Source: Formicarius rufipectus (taxonomy: Eukaryota; Chordata; Aves; Passeriformes; Formicariidae). Taken from it: a DNA stretch of 64,000 nucleotides. The position numbers were made by a program, and so were the translations under genes. The stretch covers positions 74,811 to 138,810 of the forward strand of contig VXAU01001281.1 of assembly GCA_013399695.1 (NCBI GenBank). Direction: 5' to 3'. A model generated the notes under the pieces. That model was given only the letters and a program-made list of their open reading frames with translations, was not told the DNA's origin and did not search any database. Positions 1 through 12,592 of the stretch are shown here, piece after piece; the first letter of the stretch is position 1; every line of letters starts with the position of its first letter.

Positions 1-3000
1 ATATATATATAAATTATAGCTAGGAACTGTTATCCTTCCATTTATCATATCTTAATTAAAATTTGTTTTGAAATTGAAGGAGATTTGTCCCTCTGTTTTA
101 GCTATAAATTTTTCTAAGCTCTCTAAACTTAAACACAACTCAACTCCCTTGTCTGGCCCTGACCCTGGCTTGTGACTTGCCTGTTCTGGGATTGTCAGTG
201 AACCCTGAGACCAGTGACAGGTGCTGCAGGCTGTGGGCAGCCCCCATGGGACTGGGTCACCCTTGGCTCCCAGCTCCACATCCCTTGCAGAGCAGCCCTG
301 CTCACACCACTTCCTTGTCATAGTGTCCTTTCTGAACATTCATTTTTTTGGGCATACATTCAATGATCATCATAGATCACACTGGTTTGTTCTAAAGGTT
401 TAGTGATACAGGAGGAAAGAAATGTTTTCAAAAACAGTAATAGCAGAGTATAAGTGGAAATATTTTCAACAGGGTGATAAGCCTTAGACATATTAATCAC
501 TTATGTGAAAAATAAGAAATTTAACTGAGTGTAAGGCACTGAAAATCTGTTTTAGAAAAACTTCAAATTAAAGTATTCTGTGAGGACAGCAGATGGAAAG
601 AGATCATGTATTATTTACTTTTCATTTACACTGTGAATGCAAATGCAATAGGAACACTGTATATTTAACTAGATACTTCGCTAGAAGGTTAATCACAAAG
701 CACAACCGGGATGTTATTGTCAAATTAGCTGGAAGCCTTCAAACTGGAGGCTATTTTACATTCAGTGTCATTCAAGATTTTCATTTAAAACAGGAAATGA
801 CAAATCAGACAGTACACTAAACATAGAAGGATTCAGGAACAGGAGCAATAATTATTACAAAAACCACTGGAATAAAATGAGAGCCAACAAAGAGAGCTGC
901 TCTATGTGTAAAAGAGGAAGAAATAATCAAGTGTCAGATCCTGTCAGGAAGTGTAACAAACTTCATTGCAGATGCAGGTTCTTTGTGCCTCTCAGGATCA
1001 GTCCATAAATGAACATAGAGGAAAACACTGACTCAGTTCAAAATAGATGAATGCTTCATTACAGTCTGTGATGGACTGACCATGGCTGAAGGATATAGTG
1101 CTATCAATGAAAGTGTACTGTGGGTTAAAAACTAGGAGCATCCTGAGTAACACAAGCCATGTGGTAAGTCTGTCCCATTCACAGAAATTTGACTTTGATG
1201 GACTTCAGTGTAGAATATTGCATTTAAAAACACAGCTATGTGAAAAAGGGTTGATAAGAAATATTTTCTGCTACTTGTCATAATAAGTAACAACTCCTGA
1301 GCACAGCCCTGTAGATGTGAGCAGAATTATACTCAAGCATGAAATATTCCTCTATAGTAGACATGGATGGTAAAGTTTGTAACTCAGAAAACTATAGTTA
1401 TGAGATGGCCTCACAATCTGTCTGGAGAGAAGGGAATCGCATGGCATGATAAGAGATGTATGGACAAAAAGAAGGAAAAATATCAGTCTATTATAGACTA
1501 TATTTATGGTGTTTATATCCGGGGATTTCCCCCCTTTTTTAGTTTGAAAGCTTCTGTATGTTATTTGGATTCATAAAACCAGAAAAGCTATGCTTACTAA
1601 AGAGTACTGAGGCTGTAAGTTGTGCTCACAGGCATAACATGTTGTCTGGGTCATATAATGGGGGAATCGGGTCAAGAACAACACAGGCTCAACCCCTACC
1701 AGTACTGCCTGTAGCTTTGCTGCTGGTATCTCTAAAGAATCTTCATTTTCCCTAATTTACTTAATTCCCTTACATTGTTTGTGCTAAAGCAGATAGCAGG
1801 GTTTTTCAGTTCTCAGTCCAGCATAAACAGGCTATCACCCTAGCGTATGCTTAGTGTTTTTGGAGTGCAAAACACTGCTAAGAGACCACTGCAGTTCAAG
1901 ACAATTGAAGAGCCAGTGATGAAGCCCTCTACATTCTCTTTTCTTTCTCCTTTCTTTTTTCCTGCACAAGCATATGTGCTTCACACAGAGTAACTAGACT
2001 ATTTTGAATTTTAAAATCATCTTGATTTGTATCTGTCTTTAAAAAAAAAAAAATCCTAATAACTTTGTCAGTTGCTACATATCCAAAATGTGAAATTTGA
2101 ATTTGCTTCTAAGATTAGATGATATTTTAATGTAGAACTAAATACATTAATTCTGTGTCATACAATTGAATGAGCAGAATTTTAAAAATGGATGCCTAAT
2201 TTTAGGTATTAGCTGCAAACAAAAAGATCAGAAACTTTTTTTTAGTGATTTCTGGAAATCTTGCCTAGAAATACTCAGCAGAAGGTAAAGTCACAACAGA
2301 ATAACTTAAAAGATAAAAGAGGAAAGTAACAGTGATAAGAAGCAATAAGGTAGACATTTTCCAGAGAAAAAAAATCTAAGATTTTTCATTAAATTTTTAA
2401 TTTTAGCCAACATTCAGAGGATAAATGATCCCTGGCCCATGTTCAATAAGCAGATGAACTGCTTGCAGCTCTCAGAAACAAAATGGAAAAAAACCTGCCA
2501 AGTGGAGTTTCAACTATTAGAAAGAAGCCATGAAAAGTGGAAGGTGGAGAAAGTGAAGACAAACTAATGAAACATTTGCTTAGAGAACATACCAACACAC
2601 AGTTTGCTTTAAATTGCTTCAAAAAAGACAAAACAAACCCAAACCAAATAAAAAATTACAACTCTTTCTCTTGTAAATATTTTATTTTCAGAGAGAGAAC
2701 AAGACTATGTGCATCCAAGAACGCAGAAATTTTGCTTCATGGTGGAATTTAAGAACTTTGCCTCAACAAATATGTGAAAGTTGCACACAGGAAAATGAGG
2801 TGGTTCAAGTTAAGCAGGAGCCGAGCCAGAACTTCTGAGGTGGAGGAGAGGAGCTCTGGGAATTTCTAAAAGGCCAGGGAAACAACAGAGCTTGAATGAA
2901 GTCTTACTTCGAAAGATGAAAAATGGCTACATGCATCTCTCCAAAATAACCAACACAGGTGCTATTACTTTCCCTCCTTGTCGCATTCAGCATCATCTGT

Positions 3001-3003
3001 TTT

Positions 3004-3071
3004 AAAAATAAAAACAACACAAAAACAAACAAACAAAAAAAAACCCAACCAAACAACAACAACAAAAACAC
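3004..3071 (+). repeat. A/C-rich low-complexity block
   Basis: Degenerate run of AAAAC, AAAC and AAC units. It is one of several such blocks in the window; others on this strand are at 18978-19057, 24411-24465, 45832-45911 and 53366-53452. It is not visibly attached to a retrotransposon body, so it does not look like a simple poly(A) tail. Confidence 0.85.
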
Positions 3072-4436
3072 CTTCAAAAAGAAACACAGTTTAAAGATGG
3101 GTGAGAAATGAGAGGGAAAACCTAAAGTGAATAGCTTGCAACACCTGCAGCAGTAAACCCTATCTCACCTTGGTGAGGTTGCAAGTCACTATGCATATGA
3201 CTTTCAGTGCTTTACCAAACATGAGGGAGGTTTACTAATGGTTCTCTATTTAATATGTTCCAAAAAGAAAATGTTTAGCATTACCTCAGTAGGCTCAGTG
3301 GTACAAGGAGGGAAAGATCACTGGTACTGTGTACGTAAGAAAGAGATATCAACGGTATTAACTGATGGATTAAACCCCAATGAAATGAAGAAGTGCTTCC
3401 AGGATAGAGTCATATTTTTAATTGAAACTAGTATTTTAAACTTCAGATTACCAACTGCACTTACAGACTGGTGGAGTTAATGCATCAAAATCATGAATAT
3501 TTGTTTTATGTAGGAGAAAAATCTGAATATAAAAAATTCTGAATATTTACAATAATTCTTGACTTAATCAGTGTTCAAATACAAATATTTCAAAGCTACC
3601 AATATCCTGTAGATGTTTTACTGTTCTGATTTATAAGGAGCAGTTTTGCAGAACAAGTCGATACTGTTTTCAAAATATGGTAACCATTCTTAAAGGACAT
3701 CAACTAACAAAATACTACATACTTTCAATTTGTTTTCCCTGATTAATCTCTTCTAAATGCTGTGTATTCACAGATTATGAAATGACCTTTTGTTTATTTC
3801 CTATATCCTTCAAACTAACAACTGTCTAGTCAGCCACACATTCCCAATTGAAAAATAATGAAAATAATGTTATGACTATTTTAATAATAAGTCTTGAAGG
3901 TAATTACTATAGAAGACTTGTTACTTTATTTTCAGATTTCTGAAATGTTTTATATGGATTTGAATATACCATTTTCCTTCTGTGACACTGCAGAGGAACA
4001 ACCCAGAAGCTGCAAGCAATAGTCACTAAAACAATCATGTGGGAAATTAGGATAGTTTACTTCTCTGTAAACAAAGGCAAGTATTTTGGGGCAAGAATTA
4101 GGACCATCTGCTTTAAGACCTCAGACAGTACTTGGAAGGATTTTAGCCTTTTAAGTCCAATAAGCCACCTCTCACACGCTGCCTGGCTGATTAGGTGTCT
4201 GTATTCAACTAACACTTTCATTTAGATTGCAAAGGATATTTGATAAGCAGCATGTGCATTGCTGTTCTAGGAAGGGGAAAATAGAGGTTTGAATCCTTTA
4301 TTTAGAAGCAAGCTGAACTTAGATCTCCTAGTTTCTCGATGAATATAATGGACACATGACTACTACAGAAGAGTTTGGCACTATTTCTAGTTCTTTCTGG
4401 GAGTGCATTTTAAGTTAAAACATCTTTTCTGTTTAT

Positions 4437-4497
4437 TTGGTTTTTGGTTTGGTGGTTTGTTTGTTTTGGGTTTTTTGTTTATTTGTTGTTTTTTTTT
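4437..4497 (-). repeat. T/G-rich low-complexity block
   Basis: Runs of TTTG, TTTGG and TTTTTT. Read on the minus strand it is the same A/C-rich type as the block at 3004-3071. Confidence 0.8.
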
Positions 4498-4727
4498 CAA
4501 ATCAGAAACTAATTTTACAAGAGGATTGTCACTTCTGATGCCCAAGATGGTTGGAAATGATCAGTGTATAGCTCTGAACCAGCCACATTACTTCTGGCAA
4601 GTAGAAGCTAAAATACTTCCTTAGTGTCTCTCATCGATTATTGTGTAGGTCGGTATAAGTAGATCCCCCCTCATTACACTGGATCATCTTTTAGAAATAA
4701 CTTTAACTAGCTACACCTGTAGTAAAC

Positions 4728-4888
4728 TTGAACAGGTTGTCCACAGTTATGGAAGTGTTCAAAGCCAGGTTGGATGAGGCTTCTGAGTGACCTGGTCTAG
4801 TGGAAAGTGTCCTTAACCATGATGAGGTATTTGGAACTAGACAGTAGTTAAAGTCCCTTCCAACCCAAACCATTCTGTGATTCCATGA
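4728..4888 (+). mobile_element. CR1 LINE fragment, 3' end
   Basis: Seen: a stretch resembling the CR1 3' untranslated region, with the 'gaacaggttgtcca' and 'gaagtgttcaaagccaggtt' segments, then 'cccttccaacccaaacc', closing with the 8-bp-periodic tail ATTCTGTGATTCCATGA. Known: CR1 copies in birds are usually 5'-truncated, end in ATTCTRTG-type repeats and lack a TSD, as here. Only the last ~160 bp is present. It is quite diverged, so an old insertion. Confidence 0.85.
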
Positions 4889-7800
4889 AGTACTATTTTT
4901 GTATTCTAGTCTGGATCAAAGAAGCTTTTCTAGTCGACTGGGACATGGTTTAAAGCATGGGGATTTTTGGCTTCCTCAGCTGCCTTCCTGCTAAAATGCA
5001 GTTCTTGAGTGCATCCTAATTTATGTATGCAGCTGCTTGCATCACTGGCTGTGTCATAGGAATGCAGAGGGCTGTGGATGATCTTGTTGGAAGCAGCACA
5101 TATTTGCCAGGTGTTGCCACCTGGCACAGTCAGCTTCAGGCTGTGATTGCAGGGACAAGTTTCATAGGAACATCTGATTAAGCTACTGCAACACACACTC
5201 TTACTTCCTTCTTGCCAGACCAGGAAGTTGTGTGATCATACAGTAAACTTAACTTGATATAACCGGAAAGCAGCACTATTTTTACTGACATTGATCCGTT
5301 CAATCACTTCCTTGAGTTCACAGTTGGTACAGCCTTAAAAGTATAACGCAAGATGATGAAATGAACAGAGAAAGATGAAGAGCAGGAGATGAAAAGGGAA
5401 GAACCTTCTGACCTAAATTGTGCTTCTGGCAATGTGAATGAAGTTAGACATTATTAGAAATCTAGATTGAGTGATTTCAACAGAAGGGTTTTTTCCCTTC
5501 TCCTTCTCTCCTGGACTAGTCATGACTTGCAGTTCCCTCCATGGGCCAGATGAACTCATGAATGGAGTAAATGTAGAGGGGGGGGGAGGCGGAGAAAAGC
5601 ATCTAATGTGCACCAGAGCCAGAAAGAAGGTGGAACTACATAGAGGAGTGAGGACATACACTACTAGAGAAGAGGCTGGAAACAATAAGGAGTTGAACAG
5701 TTCTGCGGTGAGCTTGTATGTCAGCACAGCTCCAAGAGCCAGTGTCTTGCCTGATGATGAGGTGATTACAACACATTCTTGGTGACATGTGAAAAATAAA
5801 AATAATAATTTTGTGTTGCTCAAACGCCTGCAATTATAGGCCACATATATTCTGGAAACAAATAGGAACTGAGCAATTATTTGAAGGACAACTTGACAAC
5901 ATCTAAGAAAATTATAGAAGAATTTATTTATTTCCACTGACAAAAAAAAGGCCTCTCTGATCTATCATTGTTTGATGACCAGTTGCAAGGCCACAGTTGC
6001 CAGAAGTAACCATTTGCCTGGGTGCCAAGCAAGGCATCAGACATGGAGATATCCACTTTCTAATTTTCTCATAGTCCTCATCCTGTCTGTGAGAAAAATG
6101 TTGCTTGTGTTCTTCTTTGCCCATATAGTGTCCTGGGGATTTGACATTTATTTTATGTTTACTGAGAGAGATATTTTTCCTAGTTTCTTGAACGTGCATT
6201 ACATCACTTTTTGTCAAAAAAACTTTGAGTTAAACCATTTGGAGCATATTTTAAAATGCATTTAATTTTAAAGGATGTGATTTTATGTATATGGAAGAAA
6301 AACCTGATTATACAGATAAGTATCTGAAGTTTAAATGGTATTTTCACTATTGGTTTTTGGTTTTTTTGTTTTTTTTTTTCCTCATAGACAAGTGTGGTGC
6401 ATGATTTAGATGCAATTGCAGTAGGCAATTGCAGTAGGCAAGAAGGTATCTTTTTCCCCCAAGCCTTCTCTGGATCACATTTTGCAGATGCTCTCAACTT
6501 GTAGCCTAGTTTATATCCATAACTCACACATTCTTTATCTTGTATGCTTTTTTCCCAGAAAAGCATCCTGTGCAAAGAGAGCTGTATTGCTTAATAGCTC
6601 TAAAGATTTGGCAAGCATGCTGCATTAAATCAAGCATGACTGCAAGGCTTCCTTGAAGTGCTTCTTGGACAGACACACTTCCTTTTCCTGTGCACTGTTC
6701 ACTGTGTAAGGGTTGCTTAGATATTCAGGCATCGTCTGTGCTATTTTGAGCTGTATACTGCTTGAAAAACAAAACAAAAAGAAAAGATGCATTGCTTGTA
6801 ATGCATACATTCTGATTTCTGGGAATTAATGTTCTGCCAGTAAGTGGATACATTGTATCCTGTCTGTCAAATTTCAGTTCCCTTTGTCCCCTGAGAAAAA
6901 TAAATCAACCACATGTTAGCCAATGTAGCCATCTAACTGAACTTGGGGCTCCTATGCTAAGTTAGTCTGTCAGAATCCAATCGGGCTTTAAATGTCTGCA
7001 TATATCTGCAGTTTAAAATTTAATGAATATGATCACCTTTGATGTGTTTTGTTTGTTCATTTTTCAGCAAGTCAAAGAACACAAGGACTATATGAAAATA
7101 AATACAAATTGCTTCAATCTTTTCTCCTTTTAATCCACAGAATTGAAAGCTAGTGTCTGTCTTGGAGCATCATATAAATAATCTCTGTGTGTTTATTTTA
7201 TTTATATTAAATGTCATTTTCAGAAACAAATACATAAAGAAATTTATTCACTCACAAATTCCAACCCAAAAAATCCCAAAATGGGAAACCACACTTACTT
7301 TTCAGCGTTGAAGCTTCTATCCAGAGAGAATTCCTTACTGTCTTCTATGTGAAGTCATGCACATCACTTAAATGTTGATTAGCTCTGTACCTGCTGGTCT
7401 CAGTCACTGAGGATCTTACATAGTCAAATACCAGTTTTAGGAGCTATTAAAAGATCTCATGTTTAGTACACAGACTGCTAACATGCTTAGACTGATACTG
7501 TAGGCTCAGCTCTTTCCCAGCTCTCATGGATGAACAAGAGGCAACCACATTAAAGTTAATTATTATACTGGTGCAAAACTGGTGCTATTAAGATAAGTGT
7601 AAAGAACTAGATCTCCCTATCACCATGTTAAGGTTCTGTGTTAGGTCTGTGGCTGTTTTCTCCTATTTTGTCTGGATCACCTTTCACCTATTTCAGGTGA
7701 CTATATGAGGTCTGGATGCCTGTTACTTGTGCAACACCTATCTCCCATAGATAGCAATAAGAATTATTTCTCTAGTCAAAAATTACCAAATTCTAGTGTC

Positions 7801-10800
7801 TATAAAATATAGATGAATCCAATGTACATATTGCCTGAGTAAGAGCTTTGTGTAAGTGATAATAATTAAATAGAAAAAATATTTTTAAAAAGTGCTAAAC
7901 AAAGTTTTGTGCACTTTGAGAATTTGTTATTTAAGTTGCTGTTTCATTACAAGAACTATATAGTACTTTGTTGGGACTTCCCTTTGCTTTTGAACAATGC
8001 ATGAGGTTATGTTATTGTGGTTGCAACACTCAATAGCAAGCAGTTCCTGAATAATATTCTGCCATTCAAACATCTCATACAAACTTGTTGTTACCTTTTT
8101 AACAAGGCAATTTACAACTCATTTGTGAGTAATTTTAATGTTTGCCTGGCATCCTGAGTTCCCTTTTCCTCTTCTGACTCATGGCATCAATGACCTGGAT
8201 AAGGAGAAATTGTTTGCACAGCCCATGCTTTTCATGCCTGCTTTCTTTCTTCAGTGTTGACATGCACAGGATCTGTTAAAAAACCAAATAACAGGAAAGA
8301 AAACTCTTCCTTTCTCTGCATAACAGCTGCTGGAGACAACAGAAAACAAATACCTGAGATATATCTAGCTCATTTTCCAGGTGACTTCATTATGAAAAAC
8401 AGGAAAGACCCAGACTTCTGTGTTTGCTTTATAAAATGTTGTTTGCCTTCACTGGCTCTGTTGGGATTTAGGGACTAACTGTATGACAGGAAGCTCAGGG
8501 AAGCAGTCTGCATTGTCTGATGCTATTGTTTTTCTTTTGAGTTCACTAAGTTCATTTCCACTATACTGTTTTTCTACCAGCATGTTTTTGAGTCAGTTTA
8601 ACTGGCTGGAACTGAGTGTCTTAAAATAATCTGACAGGAGATTTTGTGGTGATTTTATACTATATTTTCTTCTTTTTTTTTTTTTCTTTTTCCCCCTTTA
8701 AATCCATTGCCAGTGATCTGAGGTAAAGCTTTGACTGAGGAGCACTTAAAAGGAATTTAAGGGTTTTGGCTCAGTTCTGCTGAATAATAGCCAGTTTCAG
8801 CAAACAACAGTGCACAGACAGTCTCTCCAGCACCATGATCAAAGAAGATCGAATGCCCAACTAGCAAAGAAAAGTTGAGCTGATCCTCTCATCTGGACTA
8901 AAAGAAATCCACGTCAGCTTTCTACTTTTTACAATAACTCTATTTTTTTTCGGTCTTTACTTTTGGATTCATCATTAATTATATCTTCAGCATTTGATTC
9001 TCCATTGTTTGTATTTTCAGGGCAACAGACTGATTTGACCATCCTGTCTGACCTTTGATATGAATAGCCATGCATTGAAGGGACTCACAAATAAGGCTTA
9101 ACTTAGAAATAACACCGGAAAAATAAGTAAGTTACATCATGAAGCAGGTGAAAATTCACTTTCTATGTTGGGCAGGGACTGAGAGAAGCATGAAACGTGA
9201 AGTAATCTTTAGATAAGATCAAAATAGATGCCAAATATATTGTTTTGTGTTAGGAGACACTTTAAGACTGTTTGTTTTAGGCTGCTTTGGCCACACCTAG
9301 ACCACAGAATACAGAAGCCTTTTAGAATTCAGTCTGAGAACACTCCTTAAGTCATTTGCATTTTATATACAGGCAGGACAGATGCATTTACATATACGAG
9401 GAACCTACATACACCAACAATGTAGGAACTGTATTGTGCACCACCAAGTACTTCTGAGACTCAGCTATGTGGGGGACCAGAAACCAAGACCTAGTGAGCA
9501 CCGAGAGGTAACTGCAAATGTCACCTCTCAATTTTTATCTTACATGCCCTAAACTGTGCTTCATATTTAAATGGGCTAATCTTGTGTTGATCTACACTGT
9601 CACTCTCCTGATTTAAACTACGCAAACTTTGCCTTCTTCTGGAAGTATGGAATTGAGGTGAATAAATACATATACCACTATGACAAATATTATTGCTGAG
9701 ATTTTCCATGTAAGTGTAGCAGTTACACACCTCAAAATTATTATTCTCTCAACTGTGAACAAAGCATTCATTTATATAGAGCATCTCAGCTTTCCACATT
9801 GAATCATTAATTCCCTTTGATTAAAAAATTAGATCATGAATGCTTGTGTGCACACACATGTACATGTATCCAAGATATAACAAGTAGTAAATACTTTTAC
9901 CTTACAGACTTTGAATTCTTTTAGCAATTCAACCATAATAGACACAAATGTCAACTAGAAAACCTGGAATTTTCACTCAACATGTTAAAGTAGCTAAAAT
10001 TATAATCACCAAGTAATCAGTACTAGTAGAGGTCATCAGTTACCCCTATTTTAAGTTTCATCTGAAACATGGAATCAGGCAAAACTGTAATACTGAAAGA
10101 ATGTATATGGTGACTCTGAGATTCATCTTCATATTAAGATAATATTAGTTCAGGTTAATATCTGAGACACAGAGTACAATTCAGCTCCCTGAATTAGATA
10201 TAGGTGTTTCATGTTATCTGAAGTGCCCTAGGTGACCTGGATCAGCAGGTGAGGCATTAAACAGGAAAAAGTGACATATCCACAAATGACATTACATGCC
10301 TTTGTTTGGGTAACTCCACTGTATTTATCAAATCATTACTAATATAAAGCCAGACATTGCTGGTATAAGGTTGAAAAATCATACAACTTAGTAACATTTA
10401 AACCGTTGTGATATGATATAATATATACAAATGCAGTGGGAGTGAATTTTTTTAAAAAAAAACATGCTATAAAAATAGCAATTGAATAGCTAATTATATC
10501 TAGACTACAAAGCACCAAAGTACAATTTCTATTTTTCTATTTCTGTAGTTTACTATTGATTCAAATCATTTTTTTTTTTCTGAGGAAAATTGCCTGTCTT
10601 TTCTTCATCTTTTCCCATTTAGGGAAAGGACATTAAAAACTGCATTTACCTACAGGATCAAGACATGCCTACAAGTCTCAGTGGCAAGACTTTAACCAGG
10701 CTGGTGAGAGACATATCAGAAAACACTACATTAGAGGGAAAGTAATAACAGAAACAAAAGTTATATGAGTAAAAGAAGAGTAGCAGGCAGCATGGTAATG

Positions 10801-12351
10801 CAAAAAAACCAGGATTCACCATGTGAAAACTGGAAAGAAGGTAGGAAAAGGAAAAATAAAAGAATGCAGACTACAAGACAACACTGGGGAGAAGAAAAGA
10901 TCATACTGAAAGGAAAATTAAGATGGTTCAATATAACACATGGATAGAAGGAAAAAGAAAGGGATTGCTTTGAGAGTTTCATGGCTATATGATAAATTGG
11001 AAAATATTAAGAAAATGTTGCTATTACATTTATTAACTTTCCTCAGGTCTACTTTTAGTCAAATCCTACAGTTCATTGTTCACTTGACTTGCCTAGTGTG
11101 TGTGTAGTAAAGTAATAATTGATTCCAGATATGCTGTATTGAGTAGGATTTGCTAAAAACTAAACCTTGAAACTGTTAAAATAAAACTGACATATACCAG
11201 ATCAGTAGTTTTTGCCTTCAAAATCTAGTTTAATCAAATCATCTGATATCAGAAAGAAACATACAATACGTATTTTCTCACTTTCATCTAGTCTTGCTAA
11301 TGCACAACCACATTTGTATTGCAGAAAACATGTGAGGCTGCGATTCCTATAGACATTAATGTTCATGACTAAAAAATGCATTGTGTGAGTCATTTGTTTC
11401 AACAAGGCCTCTCAAAACATTCAAGCAGTTCCCCAGCATGTAACTGTGGCAATCAAATATGAATTGTTTGAGTTCTCAATACAAGGACTTTTTTTTTCTC
11501 ACTGAACTGAAACCTCAGTCCTGAATGGAGCAGCAGTCAATTTTACAATTATGTATTCTCCCACTTAAGCAATTAGCTTCAATGCCAGACACTGAGTAAC
11601 CTATATTCGTTCCAAATATTGTAAATAAACAGGTGATGTGATGGAATTAATGAGTTTTACCATGTATGAAAAGGCAGCATGACTTCACTTCTAACTCCTC
11701 TTAGCTTTTGACTTCAGTTTTCAGAGATACCCAATGTTAAAAAAAAAAAAAAAAAAGTCAGTCTAGTAAACGTTACTCATTTATTCTTTATCTGTGGAGT
11801 AAATTCATTCCTGAGTTTGCTTTCTATAGGTTATATTAGCAACCAAAAAGGAGTAGGAGTAGCTAGACAAGTTCTTTGCCAAACATCGAGTTTATAGCCT
11901 GGAGGCTCAACATGCTTTAGCCCATCTGAAAATCCTGAACATATCGCAGGAGTTCTATGGCTTCTGTTCTGATTTAGTCCTACTGCTCCAAACCAAATAT
12001 TTTTCAAAGGAAGAGAAATAATCTGTTTATAATATTCTTCATTACTCTCAAATCAGTGTTTAAAGAGAGAAATTGGGAAAATTCAGGCAGAACATGGATA
12101 TCCAATCAATCAACAGATGAATTTGATATTTATTTGGGAAATTTCCTTTCCTTTTGGAAAATTTGATTCCTTGCAGTATTTTCAAAGTGCTGGTAACTCT
12201 GAGAGATTTCTTTGAAACACTTTAAAACCTGAAATCGGAACACAACAGGCTTTCTACAGATATGCTCTAGAGGAAATTAAAACATCTAAACTTAATAAGA
12301 AGGAAATAAAAGATTTAAAAACCTTCTAATCTGTTTGAAACCTGTATATTT
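4889..12351. other. Unique AT-rich DNA, no gene seen
   Basis: Contains a G9 run (5578-5586), a T-rich block (about 6348-6384), a perfect 13-bp tandem duplication (6412-6437), a T13 run (8673-8685) and an A18 run (11739-11756). The longest open frame (176 codons, minus strand, 5413-5943) overlaps equally good frames on other strands and shows no recognisable domain, so I do not call it a gene. Confidence 0.6.
12346..12351. repeat. Left TSD of solo LTR
   Basis: The 6-bp direct repeat atattt lies directly before the LTR and again directly after it at 12593-12598. Confidence 0.8.
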
Positions 12352-12592
12352 TGTCAGGGCCGCGGGGCGTTTACAGGACTATTAAGAGTTGATAAGGGGT
12401 GTGACACCTGAAACTAATTAGAGACCATCTGAAGCCAACTAGCCAATTATCATGTAATTAGGGGCGTGGATGTGTGAGCTTGATTGTAAAGTATATATAA
12501 ACTGGCGAATAACTGAATAAAAGCGGGTTGAGTTTGCATCATATTGGTGTGTCTGCTCTTTCCTGTGCTTGCCACGAGTGTGGGCTGCGGCA
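12352..12592 (+). mobile_element. Complete 241-bp solo LTR (endogenous retrovirus)
   Basis: Seen: the element starts TGTCAGGGCC, ends GCTGCGGCA and is bounded on both sides by the 6-bp direct repeat atattt. Inside, in + order, are a CCAAT box (12443-12447), a TATA-like box TATATAA (12494-12500) and a polyadenylation signal AATAAA (12516-12521). This is the expected U3-R-U5 order. The G+C content is higher than in the flanks. Known: a 6-bp TSD and an LTR under 400 bp fit the ERVK/alpharetrovirus-like group better than ERVL (5 bp). Inference: no gag or pol remnant flanks it, so it arose by recombination between the two LTRs of a provirus. The intact TSD and signals suggest it is fairly young. 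Confidence 0.85.
12494..12521 (+). promoter_or_regulatory. LTR TATA box and poly(A) signal
   Basis: TATATAA (12494-12500) is followed 16 bp later by AATAAA (12516-12521). Close spacing of this kind occurs in LTRs with a short R region. Both boxes match consensus; whether they are used now is unknown. Confidence 0.6.

Larger units (their letters stand above)
1..4727. other. Unique AT-rich DNA, no gene seen
   Basis: Opens with a short (AT)n run. A patch at about 120-320 is clearly richer in G+C than its surroundings and matches no element I recognise. There is an A13 run at 2041-2053, an A/C-rich low-complexity block at 3004-3071 and a T/G-rich block at 4437-4497. The open frames here (95 codons at most) show no domain and no compositional sign of coding. 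Intergenic or intronic sequence is the simplest reading. Confidence 0.6.

Noticed and set aside
4403..4624. Hydrophobic 73-codon frame resembling a signal or membrane segment
   Set aside because: The hydrophobic part is the translated T/G-rich block at 4437-4497.
5413..5943. 176-codon minus-strand open frame, the longest in the window
   Set aside because: It overlaps other open frames on both strands, has no domain I recognise, ends in low-complexity Pro/Phe-rich sequence caused by the local G-run, and shows no exon borders.
9841..9870. GTGTGCACACACATGTACATGT as a CRISPR-like or palindromic functional site
   Set aside because: Short alternating purine-pyrimidine sequence of microsatellite type; no repeated spacer structure.
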